Positions 27,901-40,175 of a stretch of 64,000 bases of DNA are shown here, piece after piece. Position 1 is the stretch's first letter. Each line of letters opens with the position of its first letter. The stretch comes from Petrolisthes cinctipes. Lineage: Eukaryota; Arthropoda; Malacostraca; Decapoda; Porcellanidae. The DNA lies in contig JAWQEG010001306.1 of NCBI GenBank assembly GCA_033782935.1, positions 1,240,001 to 1,304,000 on the forward strand. Reading direction: 5' to 3'. The notes beneath the pieces were generated by a model. That model was not told the origin of the DNA. It saw nothing but the letters and a program-made list of their open reading frames with translations, and did not search any database. The translations under genes were made by a program, and so were the position numbers.

Positions 27901-29000
27901 ATCTGTACAGTGCTAGAATATTTTCAAAATATAGGCTAAGAACATGCTAAAAATCGATCTTTTAGGTGCCAAAAAGTCGATATCTCAAATTCAGTCCCAA
28001 AACACCCGAAAATTCGACATTTATGGATCCCAGAAGCGATCTGTACATGCCTACTCCGTGTTAGAGTATTTTCAGAATACTTGCTCAAAACATACTGAAA
28101 ATCGATCTTTTAGGTGCACAAAAGTCGATATGTGCATGCATCTTCAGTACCCGTTTATATCTCAAATTCAGGCTCAAAACACCCGAAAATCCAATATTTT
28201 GGGGTCCCAGAAGCAATCTGTACATGCCTACTCCGTGTTAGAGTATTTTCAAAATTCAGGCCCAAAACATGCTGAAAATCGATATTTTTGGTGCCCAAAG
28301 TCAATATGTGCATTTATCTTCTGTACCCGTTTATATCTCAAATTCAGGCTCAAAACACCCGAAAATTCAATATTTTGGGGTCCCAGAAGCAATCTGTACA
28401 GTGCTAGAATATTTTCAAAATATAGGTTAAGAACATGCTAAAAATCGATCTTTTAGGTGCCAAAAAGTCGATATCTCAAATTCAGTCCCAAAACACCCGA
28501 AAATTCGACATTTAGGGATCCCAGAAGCGATCTGTACATGCCTACTCCGTGTTAGAGTATTTTCAGAATACTTGCTCAAAACATACTGAAAATCGATCTT
28601 TTAGGTGCACAAAAGTCGTTATGTGCATGTATCTTCTGTACCCGTTTATATCTCAAATTCAGGCTCAAAACACCCGAAAATTCAATATTTTGGGGTCCCA
28701 GAAGCAATCTGTACATGCCTACACAGTGCTAGAATATTTTCAAAATATAGGCTAAAAACATGCTAAAAATCGACATTTTAGGTGCCAAAAAATCGATATC
28801 TCAAATTCAGTCCCAAAACACCCGAAAATTCGATATTTAGAGGTCCCAGAAGGTGCCTACTCCGTGTTAGAGTATTTTCAAAATACAGGCCAAAAACATA
28901 CTGAAAATCGATCTTTTAGGTGCCCAAAAGTCGATATGTGCATGCATCTTCTGTACACGTTTATATCTCAAATTCTGGCCCTAAACACCCGAAAATTAGA
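21957..29000. repeat. Two tandem copies of a 3616-bp super-repeat
   Basis: Landmarks recur at 3616 bp: 21957 and 25573, 22448 and 26064, 22949 and 26565, 23450 and 27066, 24023 and 27639, 24933 and 28549, 25248 and 28864. Both copies share rare marks such as 'cgccgtgttcgag' (22947, 26563), 'gggatcccagaag' and 'cagaaggtgcctactcc' (a deletion near 25238 and 28854). The second copy diverges after about 29000. Confidence 0.85.
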
Positions 29001-32000
29001 TATTTTGGGGTCCCAGAAGCGATCTGTACATGCCTACTCCGTGTTAGAGTATTTTCAAAATTCAGGCCCAAAACATGCTGAAAATCGATATTTTTGGTGC
29101 CCAAAGTCAATATGTGCATGTATCTTCTGTACCCGTTTATATCTCAAATTCAGGCTCAAAACACCCGAAAATTCAATATTTTGGGGTCCCAGAAGCAATC
29201 TGTACAAGCCTACACAGTGCTAGAATATTTTCAAAATATAGGCTAAAATCATGCTAAAAATCGACATTTTAGGTGCCAAAAAATCGATATCTCAAATTCA
29301 GTCCCAAAACACCCGAAAATTCAATATTTTGGGGTCCCAGAAGCAATCTGTACATGCCTACTCAGTGCTAGAATATTTTCAAAATATAGGCTAAAAACAT
29401 GCTAAAAATCAATCTTTTAGGTGCCAAAAAGTCGATATCTCAAATTCAGTCCCAAAACACCCGAAAATTCGATATTTAGGGGTCCCAGAAGCGATCTGTA
29501 CATGCCTACTCTGTGTTAGAGTATTTTCAAAATGCATGCTCAAAACATACTGAAAATCGATCTTTTAGGTGCACAAAAGTCGAAATGTGCATGCATCTTC
29601 AGCACCCGTTTATATCTCAAATTCAGGCTCAAAACACCCGAAAATTCAATATTTTGGGGTCCCAGAAGCAATCTGTACATGCCTAATCAGTGTTAGAGTA
29701 TTTTCAAAATACAGGCCCAAAACATGCTGAAAATCGATATTTTAGATGCCCAAAGTCAATATGTGCATGTATCTTCTGTACCCGTTTATATCTCAAATTC
29801 AGGCTCAAAACACCCGAAAATTCGATATTTTGGGGTCCCAGAAGCGATCTGTACATGCCTACTCCGTGTTAGAGTATTTTCAAAATTCAGGCCCAAAACA
29901 TGCTGAAAATCGATATTTTTGGTGCCCAAAGTCAATATGTGCATGTATCTTCTGTACCCGTTTATATCTCAAATTCAGGCTCAAAACACCCGAAAATTCA
30001 ATATTTTAGGGTCCCAGAAGCAATCTGTACATGCCTACTCAGTGCTAGAATATTTTCAAAATATAGGCTAAAAACATGCTAAAAATCGACATTTTAGGTG
30101 CCAAAAAATCGATATCTCAAATTCAGTCCCAAAACACCCGAAAATTCGATATTTAGATGTCCCAGAAGGTATCTGTACATGCCTACTCCGTGTTAGAGTA
30201 ATTTCAAAATACAGGCCAAAAACATACTGAAAATCGATCTTTTAGGTGCCCAAAAGTCGATATGTGCATGCATCTTCTGTACCCGTTTATATCTCAAATT
30301 CTGGCCCTAAACACCCGAAAATTCGATATTTTGGGGTCCCAGAAGCAATCTGTACATGCCTACTCCGTGTTAGAGTATTTTCAAAATTCAGGCCCAAAAC
30401 ATGCTGAAAATCGATATTTTTGGTGCCCAAAGTCAATATGTGCATGTATCTTCTGTACCCGTTTATATCTCAAATTCAGGCTCAAAACACCCTAAAATTC
30501 AATATTTTGGGATCCCAGAAGCAATCTGTACAGTGCTAGAATATTTTCAAAATATAGGCTAAAAACATGCTAAAAATCGATCTTTTAGGTGCCAAAAAGT
30601 CGATATCTCAAATTCAGTCCCAAAACACCCGAAAATTCGATATTTAGGGGTCCCAGAAGGTATCTGTACATGCCTACTCCGTGTTAGAGTATTTTCAAAA
30701 TACAGGCCAAAAACATACTGAAAATCGATCTTTTAGGTGCACAAAAGTCGATATGTGCATGCATCTTCTGTACCCGTTTATATCTCAAATTCTGGCCCTA
30801 AACACCCGAAAATTCGATATTTTGGGGTCCCAGAAGCGATCTGTACATGCCTACTCCGTGTTAGAGTATTTTCAAAATTCAGGCCGAAAACATGCTGAAA
30901 ATCGATATTTTTGGTGCCCAAAGTCAATATGTGCATGCATCTTCTGTACCCGTTTATATCTCAAATTCAGGCTCAAAACACCCGAAAATTCAATATTTTG
31001 GGGTCCCAGAAGCAATCTGTACATGCCTACTCAGTGCTAGAATGTTTTCATAATATAGGCTAAAAACATGCTAAAATCGATCTTTTAGGTGCCAAAAAGT
31101 CGATATCTCAAATTCAGTCCCAAAACACCCGAAAATTCGATATTTAGGGGTCCCAGAAGCGATCTGTACATGCCTACTTCGTGTTAGAGTATTTTCAAAA
31201 TACATGCTCAAAACATACTGAAAATCGATCTTTTAGGTGCACAAAAGTCGATATGTGCATGCATCTTCAGTACCCGTTTATATCTCAAATACAGGCTCAA
31301 AACACCCGAAAATTCAATATTTTGGGGTCCCAGAAGCAATCTGTACATGCCTACTCAGTGTTAGAGTATTTTCAAAATACAGGCCCAAAACATGTTGAAA
31401 ATCGATATTTTAGATGCCCAAAGTCAATATGTGCATGTATCTTCTGTACCCGTTTATATCTCAAATTCAGGCTCAAAACACCCGAAAATTCAATATTTTG
31501 GGGTCCCAGAAGCAATCTGTACATTCCTACACAGTGCTACAATATTTTAAAAATATAGGCTAAAAACATGCTAAAAATCGACATTTTAGGTGCCAAAAAA
31601 TCGATATCTCAAATTCAGTCCCAAAACACCCGAAAATTCGATATTTAGAGGTCCCAGAAGGTATCTGTAAATGCCTACTCCGTGTTAGAGTATTTTCAAA
31701 ATACAGGCCAAAAACATACTGAAAATCGATCTTTTAGGTGCACAAAAGTCGATATGTGCATGCATCTTCACTACCCGTTTATATCTCAAATTCAGGCACA
31801 AAACACCCGAAAATTCAATATTTTGGGGTCCCAGAAGCAATTTGTACATGCCTACTCAGTGTTAGAGTATTTTCAAAATACAGGCCCAAAACATGCTGAA
31901 AATCGATATTTTAGATGCCCAAAGTCAATATGTGCATGTATCTTCTGTACCCGTTTATATCTCAAATTCAGGCTCAAAAACACCCGAAAATTCAATATTT

Positions 32001-35000
32001 TGGGGTCCCAGAAGCAATCTGTACATGCCTACACAGTGCTAGAATATTTTCAAAATATAGGCTAAAAACATGCTAAAAATCGACATTTTAGGTGCCAAAA
32101 AATCGATATATCAAATTCAGTCCCAAAACAACCGAAAAATCGATATTTAGAGGTCCCAGAAGGTATCTGTACATGCCTACTCCGTGTTAGAGTATTTTCA
32201 AAATACAGGCCAAAAACATACTGAAAATCGATCTTTTAGGTGCCCAAAAGTCGATATGTGCATGCATCTTCTGTACCCGTTTATATCTCAAATTCTGGCC
32301 CTAAACACCCGAAAATTCGATATTTTGGGGTCCCAGAAGCGATCTGTACATGCCTACTCCGTGTTAGAATATTTTCAAAATTCAGGCCCAAAACATGCTG
32401 AAAATCGATATTTTTGGTGCCCAAAGTCAATATGTGCATGTATCTTCTGTACCCGTTTATATCTCAAATTCAGGCTCAAAACACCCGAAAATTCAATATT
32501 TTGGGGTCCCAGAAGCAATCTGTACAGTGCTATAATATTTTCAAAAAATATAGGCTAAAAACATGCTAAAAATCGATCTTTTAGGTGCCAAAAAGTCGAT
32601 ATCTCAAATTCAGTCCCAAAACACCCGAAAATTCGATATTTAGAGGTCCCAGAAGGTATCTGTACATGCCTACTCCGTGTTAGAGTATTTTCAAAATACA
32701 GGCCAAAAACATACTGAAAATCGATCTTTTAGGTGCACAAAAGTCGATATGTGCATGCATCTTCTGTACCCGTTTATATCTCAAATTCTGGCCCTAAACA
32801 CCCGAAAATTCGATATTTTGGGGTCCCAGAAGCGATCTGTACATGCCTACTCCGTGTTAGAGTATTTTCAAAATTCAGGCCGAAAACATGCTGAAAATCG
32901 ATATTTTTGGTGCCCAAAGTCAATATGTGCATGTATCTTCTGTACCCGTTTATATCTCAAATTCAGGCTCAAAATACCCGAAAATTCAATATTTTGGGGT
33001 CCCAGAAGCAATCTGTACATGCCTACACAGTGCTAGAATATTTTCAAAATATAGGCTAAAAACATGCTAAAAATCGATCTTTTAGGTGCCAAAAAGTCGA
33101 TATCTCAAATTCAGTCCCAAAACACCCGAAAATTCGATATTTAGAGGTCCCAGAAGATACATGCCTACTCCGTGTTAGAGTATTTTCAAAATACAGGCCA
33201 AAAACATACTGAAAATCGATCTTTTAGGTGCCCAAAAGTCGATATGTGCTTGCATCTTCTGTACCCGTTTATATCTCAAATTCTGGCCCTAAACACCCGA
33301 AAATTCGATATTTTGGGGTCCCAGAAGCAATCTGTACATGCCTACTCCGTGTTAGAGTATTTTCAAAATACAGGCCCAAAACATGCTGAAAATCGATATT
33401 TTAGATGCCAAAATTTAATATGTGCATGTATCTTCTGTACCCGTTTATATCTCAAATTCAGGCTCAAAACACCCGAAAATTCAATATTTTGGGGTCCTAG
33501 AAGCCATCTGTACATGCCTACTCAGTGCTAGAATATTTTCAAAATATAGGCTAAAAACATGCTAAAAATCGACATTTTAGGTGCCAAAAAATCAATATCT
33601 CAAATTCAGTCCCAAAACACCCGAAAATTCGATATTTTGGGGTCCCAGAAGCGATTTGTACATGCCTACTCCGTGTTAGAGTATTTTCAAAATTCAGGCC
33701 CAAAACATGCTGAAAATCGATATTTTTGGTGCCCAAAGTCAATATGTGCATGTATCTTCTGTACCCGTTTATATCTCAAATTCAGGCTCAAAACACCCGA
33801 AAATTCAATATTTTGGGGTCCCAGAAGCGATCTGTACATGCCTACTCTGTGTTAGAGTATTTTCAAAATACTTGCTCAAAACATACTGAAAATCGATCTT
33901 TTAGGTGCACAAAAGTCGATATGTGCATGCATCTTCAGTACCCGTTTATATCTCAAATTCAGGCTCAAAACACCCGAAAATTCAATATTTTGGGGTCCCA
34001 GAAGCAATCTGTACAGTGCTAGAATATTTTCAAAATATAGGCTAAAAACATGCTAAAAATCAATATTTTAGGTGCCAAAAAATCAATATCTCAAATTCAG
34101 TCCCAAAACACTCGAAAATTCGATATTTAGGTGTCCCAGAAGCGATCTACACATGCCTACTCCGTGTTAGAGTATTTTCAAAATACATGCTCAAAACATA
34201 CTGAAAATCGATCTTTTAGGTGCCCAAAAGTCAATATGTGCATGCATCTTCTGTACCCGTTTATATCTCAAATTCTGGCCCTAAACACCCGAAAATTCGA
34301 TATTTTGGGGTCCCAGAAGCGATTTGTACATGCCTACTCCGTGTTAGAGTATTTTCAAAATTCAGGCCCAAAACATGATGAAAATCGATATTTTAGATGC
34401 CCAAAGTCAATATTTGCATTTATCTTCTGTACCCGTTTATATCTCAAATTCAGGCTCAAAACACCCGAAAATTCAATATTTTGGGGTCCCAGAAGCAATC
34501 TGTACATGCCTACTCAGTGCTAAAATATTTTCAAAATATAGGCTAAAAACATGCTAAAAATCGATCTTTTAGGTGCCAAAAAGTCGATATCTCAAATTCA
34601 GTCCCAAAACACCCGAAAATTCGATATTTAGGGATCCCAGAAGCGATCTGTACATGCCTACTCCGTGTTAGAGTATTTTCAAAATACATGCTCAAAACAT
34701 ACTGAAAATCGATCTTTTAGGTGCACAAAAGTCGATATGTGCATGCATCTTCAGTACCCGTTTATATCTCAAATTCAGGCTCAAAACACCCGAAAATTCA
34801 ATATTTTGGGGTCCCAGAAGCAATCTGTACATGCCTACTCAGTGTTAGAGTATTTTCAAAATACAGGCCCAAAACATGCTGAAAATCGATATTTTAGATG
34901 CCAAAAGTCAATATGTGCATGTATCTTCTGTACCCGTTTATATCTCAAATTCAGGCTCAAAAACACCCGAAAATTCAATATTTTGGGGTCCCAGAAGCAA

Positions 35001-38000
35001 TCTGTACATGCCTACACAGTGCTAGAATATTTTCAAAATATAGGCTAAAAACATGCTAAAAATCGACATTTTAGGTGCCAAAAAATCGATATCTCAAATT
35101 CAGTCCCAAAACACCCGAAAATTCGATATTTAGAGGTCCCAGAAGGTATCTGTACATGCCTACTCCGTGTTAGAGTATTTTCAAAATACAGGCCAAAAAC
35201 ATACTGAAAATCGATCTTTTAGGTGCACAAAAGTCGATATGTGCATGCATCTTCAGTACCCGTTTATATCTCAAATTCAGGCACAAAACACCCGAAAATT
35301 CAATATTTTGGGGTCCCAGAAGCAATTTGTTCATGCCTACTCAGTGTTAGAGTATTTTCAAAATACAGGCCCAAAACATGCTGAAAATCGATATTTTAGA
35401 TGCCCAAAGTCAATATGTGCATGTATCTTCTGTACCCGTTTATATCTCAAATTCAGGCTCAAAAACACCCGAAAATTCAATATTTTGGGGTCCCAGAAGC
35501 AATCTGTACATGCCTACACAGTGCTAGAATATTTTCAAAATATAGGCTAAAAACATGCTAAAAATCGACATTTTAGGTGCCAAAAAATCGATATATCAAA
35601 TTCAGTCCCAAAACACCCGAAAATTCGATATTTAGAGGTCCCAGAAGGTATCTGTACATGCCTACTCCGTGTTAGAGTATTTTCAAAATACAGGCCAAAA
35701 ACATACTGAAAATCGATCTTTTAGGTGCCCAAAAGTCAATATGTGCATGCATCTTCTGTACCCGTTTATATCTCAAATTCTGGCCCTAAACACCCGAAAA
35801 TTCGATATTTTGGGGTCCCAGAAGCGATTTGTACATGCCTACTCCGTGTTAGAGTATTTTCAAAATTCAGGCCCAAAACATGCTGAAAATCGATATTTTT
35901 GGTGCCCAAAGTCAATATGTGTATGTATCTTCTGTACCCGTTTATATCTCAAATTCAGGCTCAAAACACCCGAAAATTCAATATTTTGGGGTCCCAGAAG
36001 CAATCTGTACATGCCTACTCAGTGCTAGAATATTTTCAAAATATAGGCTAAAAACATGCTAAAAATCGATCTTTTAGGTGCCAAAAAGTCGATATCTCAA
36101 ATTCAGTCCCAAAACACCCGAAAATTCGATATTTAGGGGTCCCAGAAGCGATCTGTACATGCCTACTCCGTGTTAGAGTATTTTCAAAATACATGCTCAA
36201 AACATACTGAAAATCGATCTTTTAGGTGCACAAAAGTCGATATGTGCATGCATCTTCTGTACTCGTTTATATCTCAAATTCAGGCTCAAAACACCCGAAA
36301 ATTCAATATTTTGGGGTCCCAGAAGCAATCTGTACATGCCTACTCAGTGTTAGAGTATTTTCAAAATACAGGCCCAAAACATGCTGAAAATCGATATTTT
36401 AGATGCCAAAAGTCAATATGTGCATGTATCTTCTGTACCCGTTTATATCTCAAATTCAGGCTCAAAAACACCCGAAAATTCAATATTTTGGGGTCCCAGA
36501 AGCAATCTGTACATGCCTACACAGTGCTAGAATATTTTCAAAATATAGGCTAAAAACATGCTAAAAATCGACATTTTAGGTGCCAAAAAATCGATATATC
36601 AAATTCAGTCCCAAAACACCCGAAAATTCGATATTTAGAGGTCCCAGAAGGTATCTGTACATGCCTACTCCGTGTTAGAGTATTTTCAAAATACAGGCCA
36701 AAAACATACTGAAAATCGATCTTTTAGGTGCCCAAAAGTCGATATGTGCATGCATCTTCTGTACCCGTTTATATCTCAAATTCTGGCCCTAAACACCCGA
36801 AAATTCGATATTTTGGGGTCCCAGAAGCGATCTGTACATGCCTACTCCGTGTTAGAGTATTTTCAAAATTCAGGCCCAAAACATGCTGAAAATCGATATT
36901 TTTGGTGCCCAAAGTCAATATGTGCATGTATCTTCTGTACCCGTTTATATCTCAAATTCAGGCTCAAAACACCCGAAAATTCAATATTTTGGGGTCCCAG
37001 AAGCAATCTGTACAGTGCTAGAATATTTTCAAAATATAGGCTAAAAACATGCTAAAAATCGATCTTTTAGGTGCCAAAAAGTCGATATCTCAAATTCAGT
37101 CCCAAAACACCCGAAAATTCGACATTTAGGGGTCCCAGAAGCGATCTGTACATGCCTACTCCGTGTTAGAGTATTTTCAAAATACTTGCTCAAAACATAC
37201 TGAAAATCGATATTTTAGATGCCCAAAGTCAATATGTGCATGTATCTTCTGTACCCGTTTATATCTCAAATTCAGGCTCAAAACACCCGAAAATTCAATA
37301 TTTTGGGGTCCCAGAAGCAATCTGTACATGCCTACACAGTGCTAGAATATTTTCAAAATATAGGCTAAAAACATGCTAAAAATCGACATTTTAGGTGCCA
37401 AAAAATCGATATCTCAAATTCAGTCCCAAAACACCCGAAAATTCGATATTTAGAGGTCCCAGAAGGTATCTGTACATGCTTACTCCGTGTTAGAGTATTT
37501 TCAAAATACAGGCCAAAAACATACTGAAAATCGATCTTTTAGGTGCCCAAAAGTCGATATGTGCATGTATCTTCTGTACCCGTTTATATCTCAAATTCAG
37601 GCTCAAAACACCCGAAAATTCAATATTTTGGGGTCCCAGAAGCAATCTGTACATGCCTACTCAGTGTTAGAGTATTTTCAAAATACAGGCCCAAAACATG
37701 CTGAAAATCGATATTTTAGATGCCCAAAGTCAATATGTGCATGTATCTTCTGTACCCGTTTATATCTCAAATTCAGGCTCAAAACACCCGAAAATTCAAT
37801 ATTTTGGGGTCCCAGAAGCAATCTGTACATGCCTACACAGTGCTAGAATATTTTCAAAATATAGGCTAAAAACATGCTAAAAATCCACATTTTAGGTGCC
37901 AAAAAATCGATATCTCAAATTCAGTCCCAAAACACCCGAAAATTCGATATTTAGAGGTCCCGGAAGGTATCTGTACATGCCTACTCCGTGTTAGAGTATT

Positions 38001-39160
38001 TTCAAAATATAGGCTAAAAACATGCTAAAAATCGATCTTTTAGGTGCCAAAAAGTCGATATCTCAAATTCAGTCCAAAAACACCCGAAAATTCGATATTT
38101 AGGGGTCCCAGAAACGATCTGTGTTAGAGTATTTTCAAAATACATGCTCAAAACAAACTGAAAATCGATCTTTTAGATGCCCAAAGTCAATATGTGCATG
38201 TATCTTCTGTACCCGTTTATATCTCAAATTCAGGCTCAAAACACCCGAAAATTCAATATTTTGGGGTCCCAGAAGCAATCTGTACATGCCTACTCCGTGT
38301 TAGAGTATTTTCAAAATACATGCTCAAAACATACTGAAAATCGATCTTTTAGGTGCACAAAAGTCGATATGTGCATGCATCTTCAGTACCCGTTTATATC
38401 TCAAATTCAGGCTCAAAACACCCGAAAATTCAATATTTTGGGGTCCCAGAAGCAATCTGTACATGCCTACTCAGTGTTAGAGTATTTTCAAAATACAGGC
38501 CCAAAACATGCTGAAAATTGATATTTTAGATGCCAAAAGTCAATATGTACATGTATCTTCTGTACCCGTTTATATCTCAAATTCAGGCTCAAAAACACCC
38601 GAAAATTCAATATTTTTGGGTCCCAGAAGCAATCTGTACATGCCTACACAGTGCTAGAATATTTTCAAAATATAGGCTAAAAACATGCTAAAAATCGACA
38701 TTTTAGGTCCCAAAAAATCGATATATCAAATTCAGTCCCAAAACACCCGAAAATTCGATATTTAGAGGTCCCAGAAGGTATCTGTACATGCCTACTCCGT
38801 GTTAGAGTATTTTCAAAATACAGGCCAAAAACATACTGAAAATCGATCTTTTAGGTGCCCAAAAGTCGATATGTGTATGCATCTTCTGTACCCGTTTATA
38901 TCTCAAATTCTGGCCCTTAACACCCGAAAATTCGATATTTTGGGGTCCCAGAAGCGATCTGTACATTCCTACTCCGTGTTAGAGTATTTTCAAAATTCAG
39001 GCCCAAAACATGCTGAAAATCGATATTTTTGGTGCCCAAAGTCAATATGTGCATGTATCTTCTGTACCCGTTTATATCTCAAATTCAGGCTCAAAACACC
39101 CGAAAATTCAATATTTTGGGGTCCCAGAAGGAATCTGTACAGTGCTAGAATATTTTCAAA

Positions 39161-39381
39161 TTATTGGTATAGTGAAACCAGTACAGCTGGTTGCTATAGA
39201 ATAGGCCCCTTCACAAGCCCAGGCCCCGTGTAGGCATAATCTGGGTTGGAAGGGTCAATTCCGTGACGTTCATCAGAAGTAAATAAAATTCAAATCTGGC
39301 GCTGTACTGATAGTGTAGCCACCTGGAGGTGGTGAGGTGAGGTATTAAGCCCCTCCTCCGCTGAATACCGCTCGTCCACTC
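39161..39381 (+). repeat. DIRS left inverted terminal repeat
   Basis: The 221 bp starting TTATTGGTATAG match the reverse complement of 46363-46582. I count one indel plus one substitution near the outer end (ggtatagtg versus ggtttgtg) and one substitution inside (gatagtgtagcc versus gatagtggagcc). The match ends at 'cgtccactc'. It is expected to carry the element's promoter. An A/T-rich patch 'aaataaaatt' near 39280 is the only TATA-like string I see, and it is weak evidence. Confidence 0.95.
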
Positions 39382-40148
39382 TGTCGCGGAACACACGCCT
39401 GTCAACATCTACGCTCCTCGCTGCTACGCTATGGTATTGTGTCGCGTGTTCCTGCTAATTTTTCTTTTGTGTTCTAGTGGCTGGCCTGCTTTGCAGATGT
39501 ATATTGTGTGTTTTCTAGGAGGGTTTTTAGGTGTTTATGGGGTTTTTTTTCTTCGTTAGGACTTAGTTCTTTCCTTAAGCGAAGGGGGCTTTTCAGCCCC
39601 TGTTTTCGGAGTTTTTCTCCGTCTGTCCCCTATTTCACTGTCCCTCCTGCCACTAGTACATTCTTCATGTGTATTTTATCGGGGTTTTCTGGGGTTTTTA
39701 GCGAGGTTAGTGGGTGCCACGTGGGACTTCCCCACCCCACGTGGTGTCCACATGGGGTCTTTGCAGCCCTTCCTCTTACCTCCCCCGATTATTATGTGTC
39801 CCCTCTCGGTAAGGGGGAGGGAGAATTGTGCCCTGGTTCTCTCTTCCTCTCCCGAGCGGGGGTTTTTTATTTTATTTTGGGGTTTTTTCCATTATTTCAG
39901 CCTGGAGTGTTTCTTCTCAGGCTATCGGGTCCCCTCCTACCCCTCCTTCTGGTTCATCGGTCCGGGGGGGCCCCCTTTTTTACCCGCTCCATGTGGCGGA
40001 CGATTATGGTTTTACGGGGTTTTTTTCCCTGGGCGGCTGCGCGAGTGTGGGGGATTGTGTTCTGGTCCCCAGGTTCAGCGGGCGTGTCCCGCGCTTCTTT
40101 CCTTCGGGGAGGATGGGTTTGTGTTCCAGTGTTTGCACGTGTTAACCC
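39382..40148 (+). other. 5' leader of the DIRS element
   Basis: Between the left repeat and gag lies G/T-rich low-complexity sequence with repeated 'ggggttttt' tracts (39540-39550, 39680-39700, 39870-39895, 40015-40030). Long plus-strand frames here are rich in Phe, Ser, Pro and Gly and look non-coding. Possible splice donors are CTCG|GTAAGG at 39809 and GAG|GTTAGT at 39706. I see no recognisable protein motif. It probably is untranslated leader, perhaps with a 5' intron. Confidence 0.6.
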
Positions 40149-40175
40149 ATGTTTGTGTATTCTTTTCTCCCCCAG
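39809..40175 (+). other. Candidate 5' intron before the gag core
   Basis: A strong 3' splice site (a T/C tract ending 'ttctcccccag', AG at 40174-40175) sits just before the Cys/His-rich start of Gag, and the peptide encoded upstream of it is simply the pyrimidine tract read through. A donor GTAAGG at 39809 is preceded by ATG TGT CCC CTC TCG (39794-39808), which would join in phase 0. An alternative donor GTTAGT at 39706, with an ATG at 39667, also joins in phase 0. The acceptor is more convincing than either donor. Confidence 0.4.

Larger units (their letters stand above)
1..39160. repeat. Satellite DNA array, left arm (501-bp A-B-C higher-order repeat)
   Basis: Continuous head-to-tail satellite, about 78 equivalents of a 501-bp unit. 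Landmarks recur at regular spacing: the GTG of 'ccgtgttagag' or 'cagtgctagaa' falls at 1190, 1367, 1543, 1691, giving monomers of 177, 176 and 148 bp. Variant spacings are 325 (A or B plus C), 677 (one extra monomer), 491 (a 10-bp deletion) and 483 (10 plus 8 bp deleted). All of 1-39160 is satellite, including the stretches not listed separately (4824-6518, 16781-21956, 29001-39160). Open frames of 60-127 codons in it are by-products of the 3-divisible period. Composition is AT-rich, in sharp contrast to the insert at 39161. Confidence 0.98.

Noticed and set aside
188..39120. Dozens of 60-165-codon open frames such as those at 513-872 or 28000-28441
   Set aside because: They are the satellite itself read in frame. 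The 501-bp period is divisible by three, so the same peptide recurs endlessly and ends at stops in the C monomer. Starts are often GTG or TTG, and there is no motif, promoter or codon bias.
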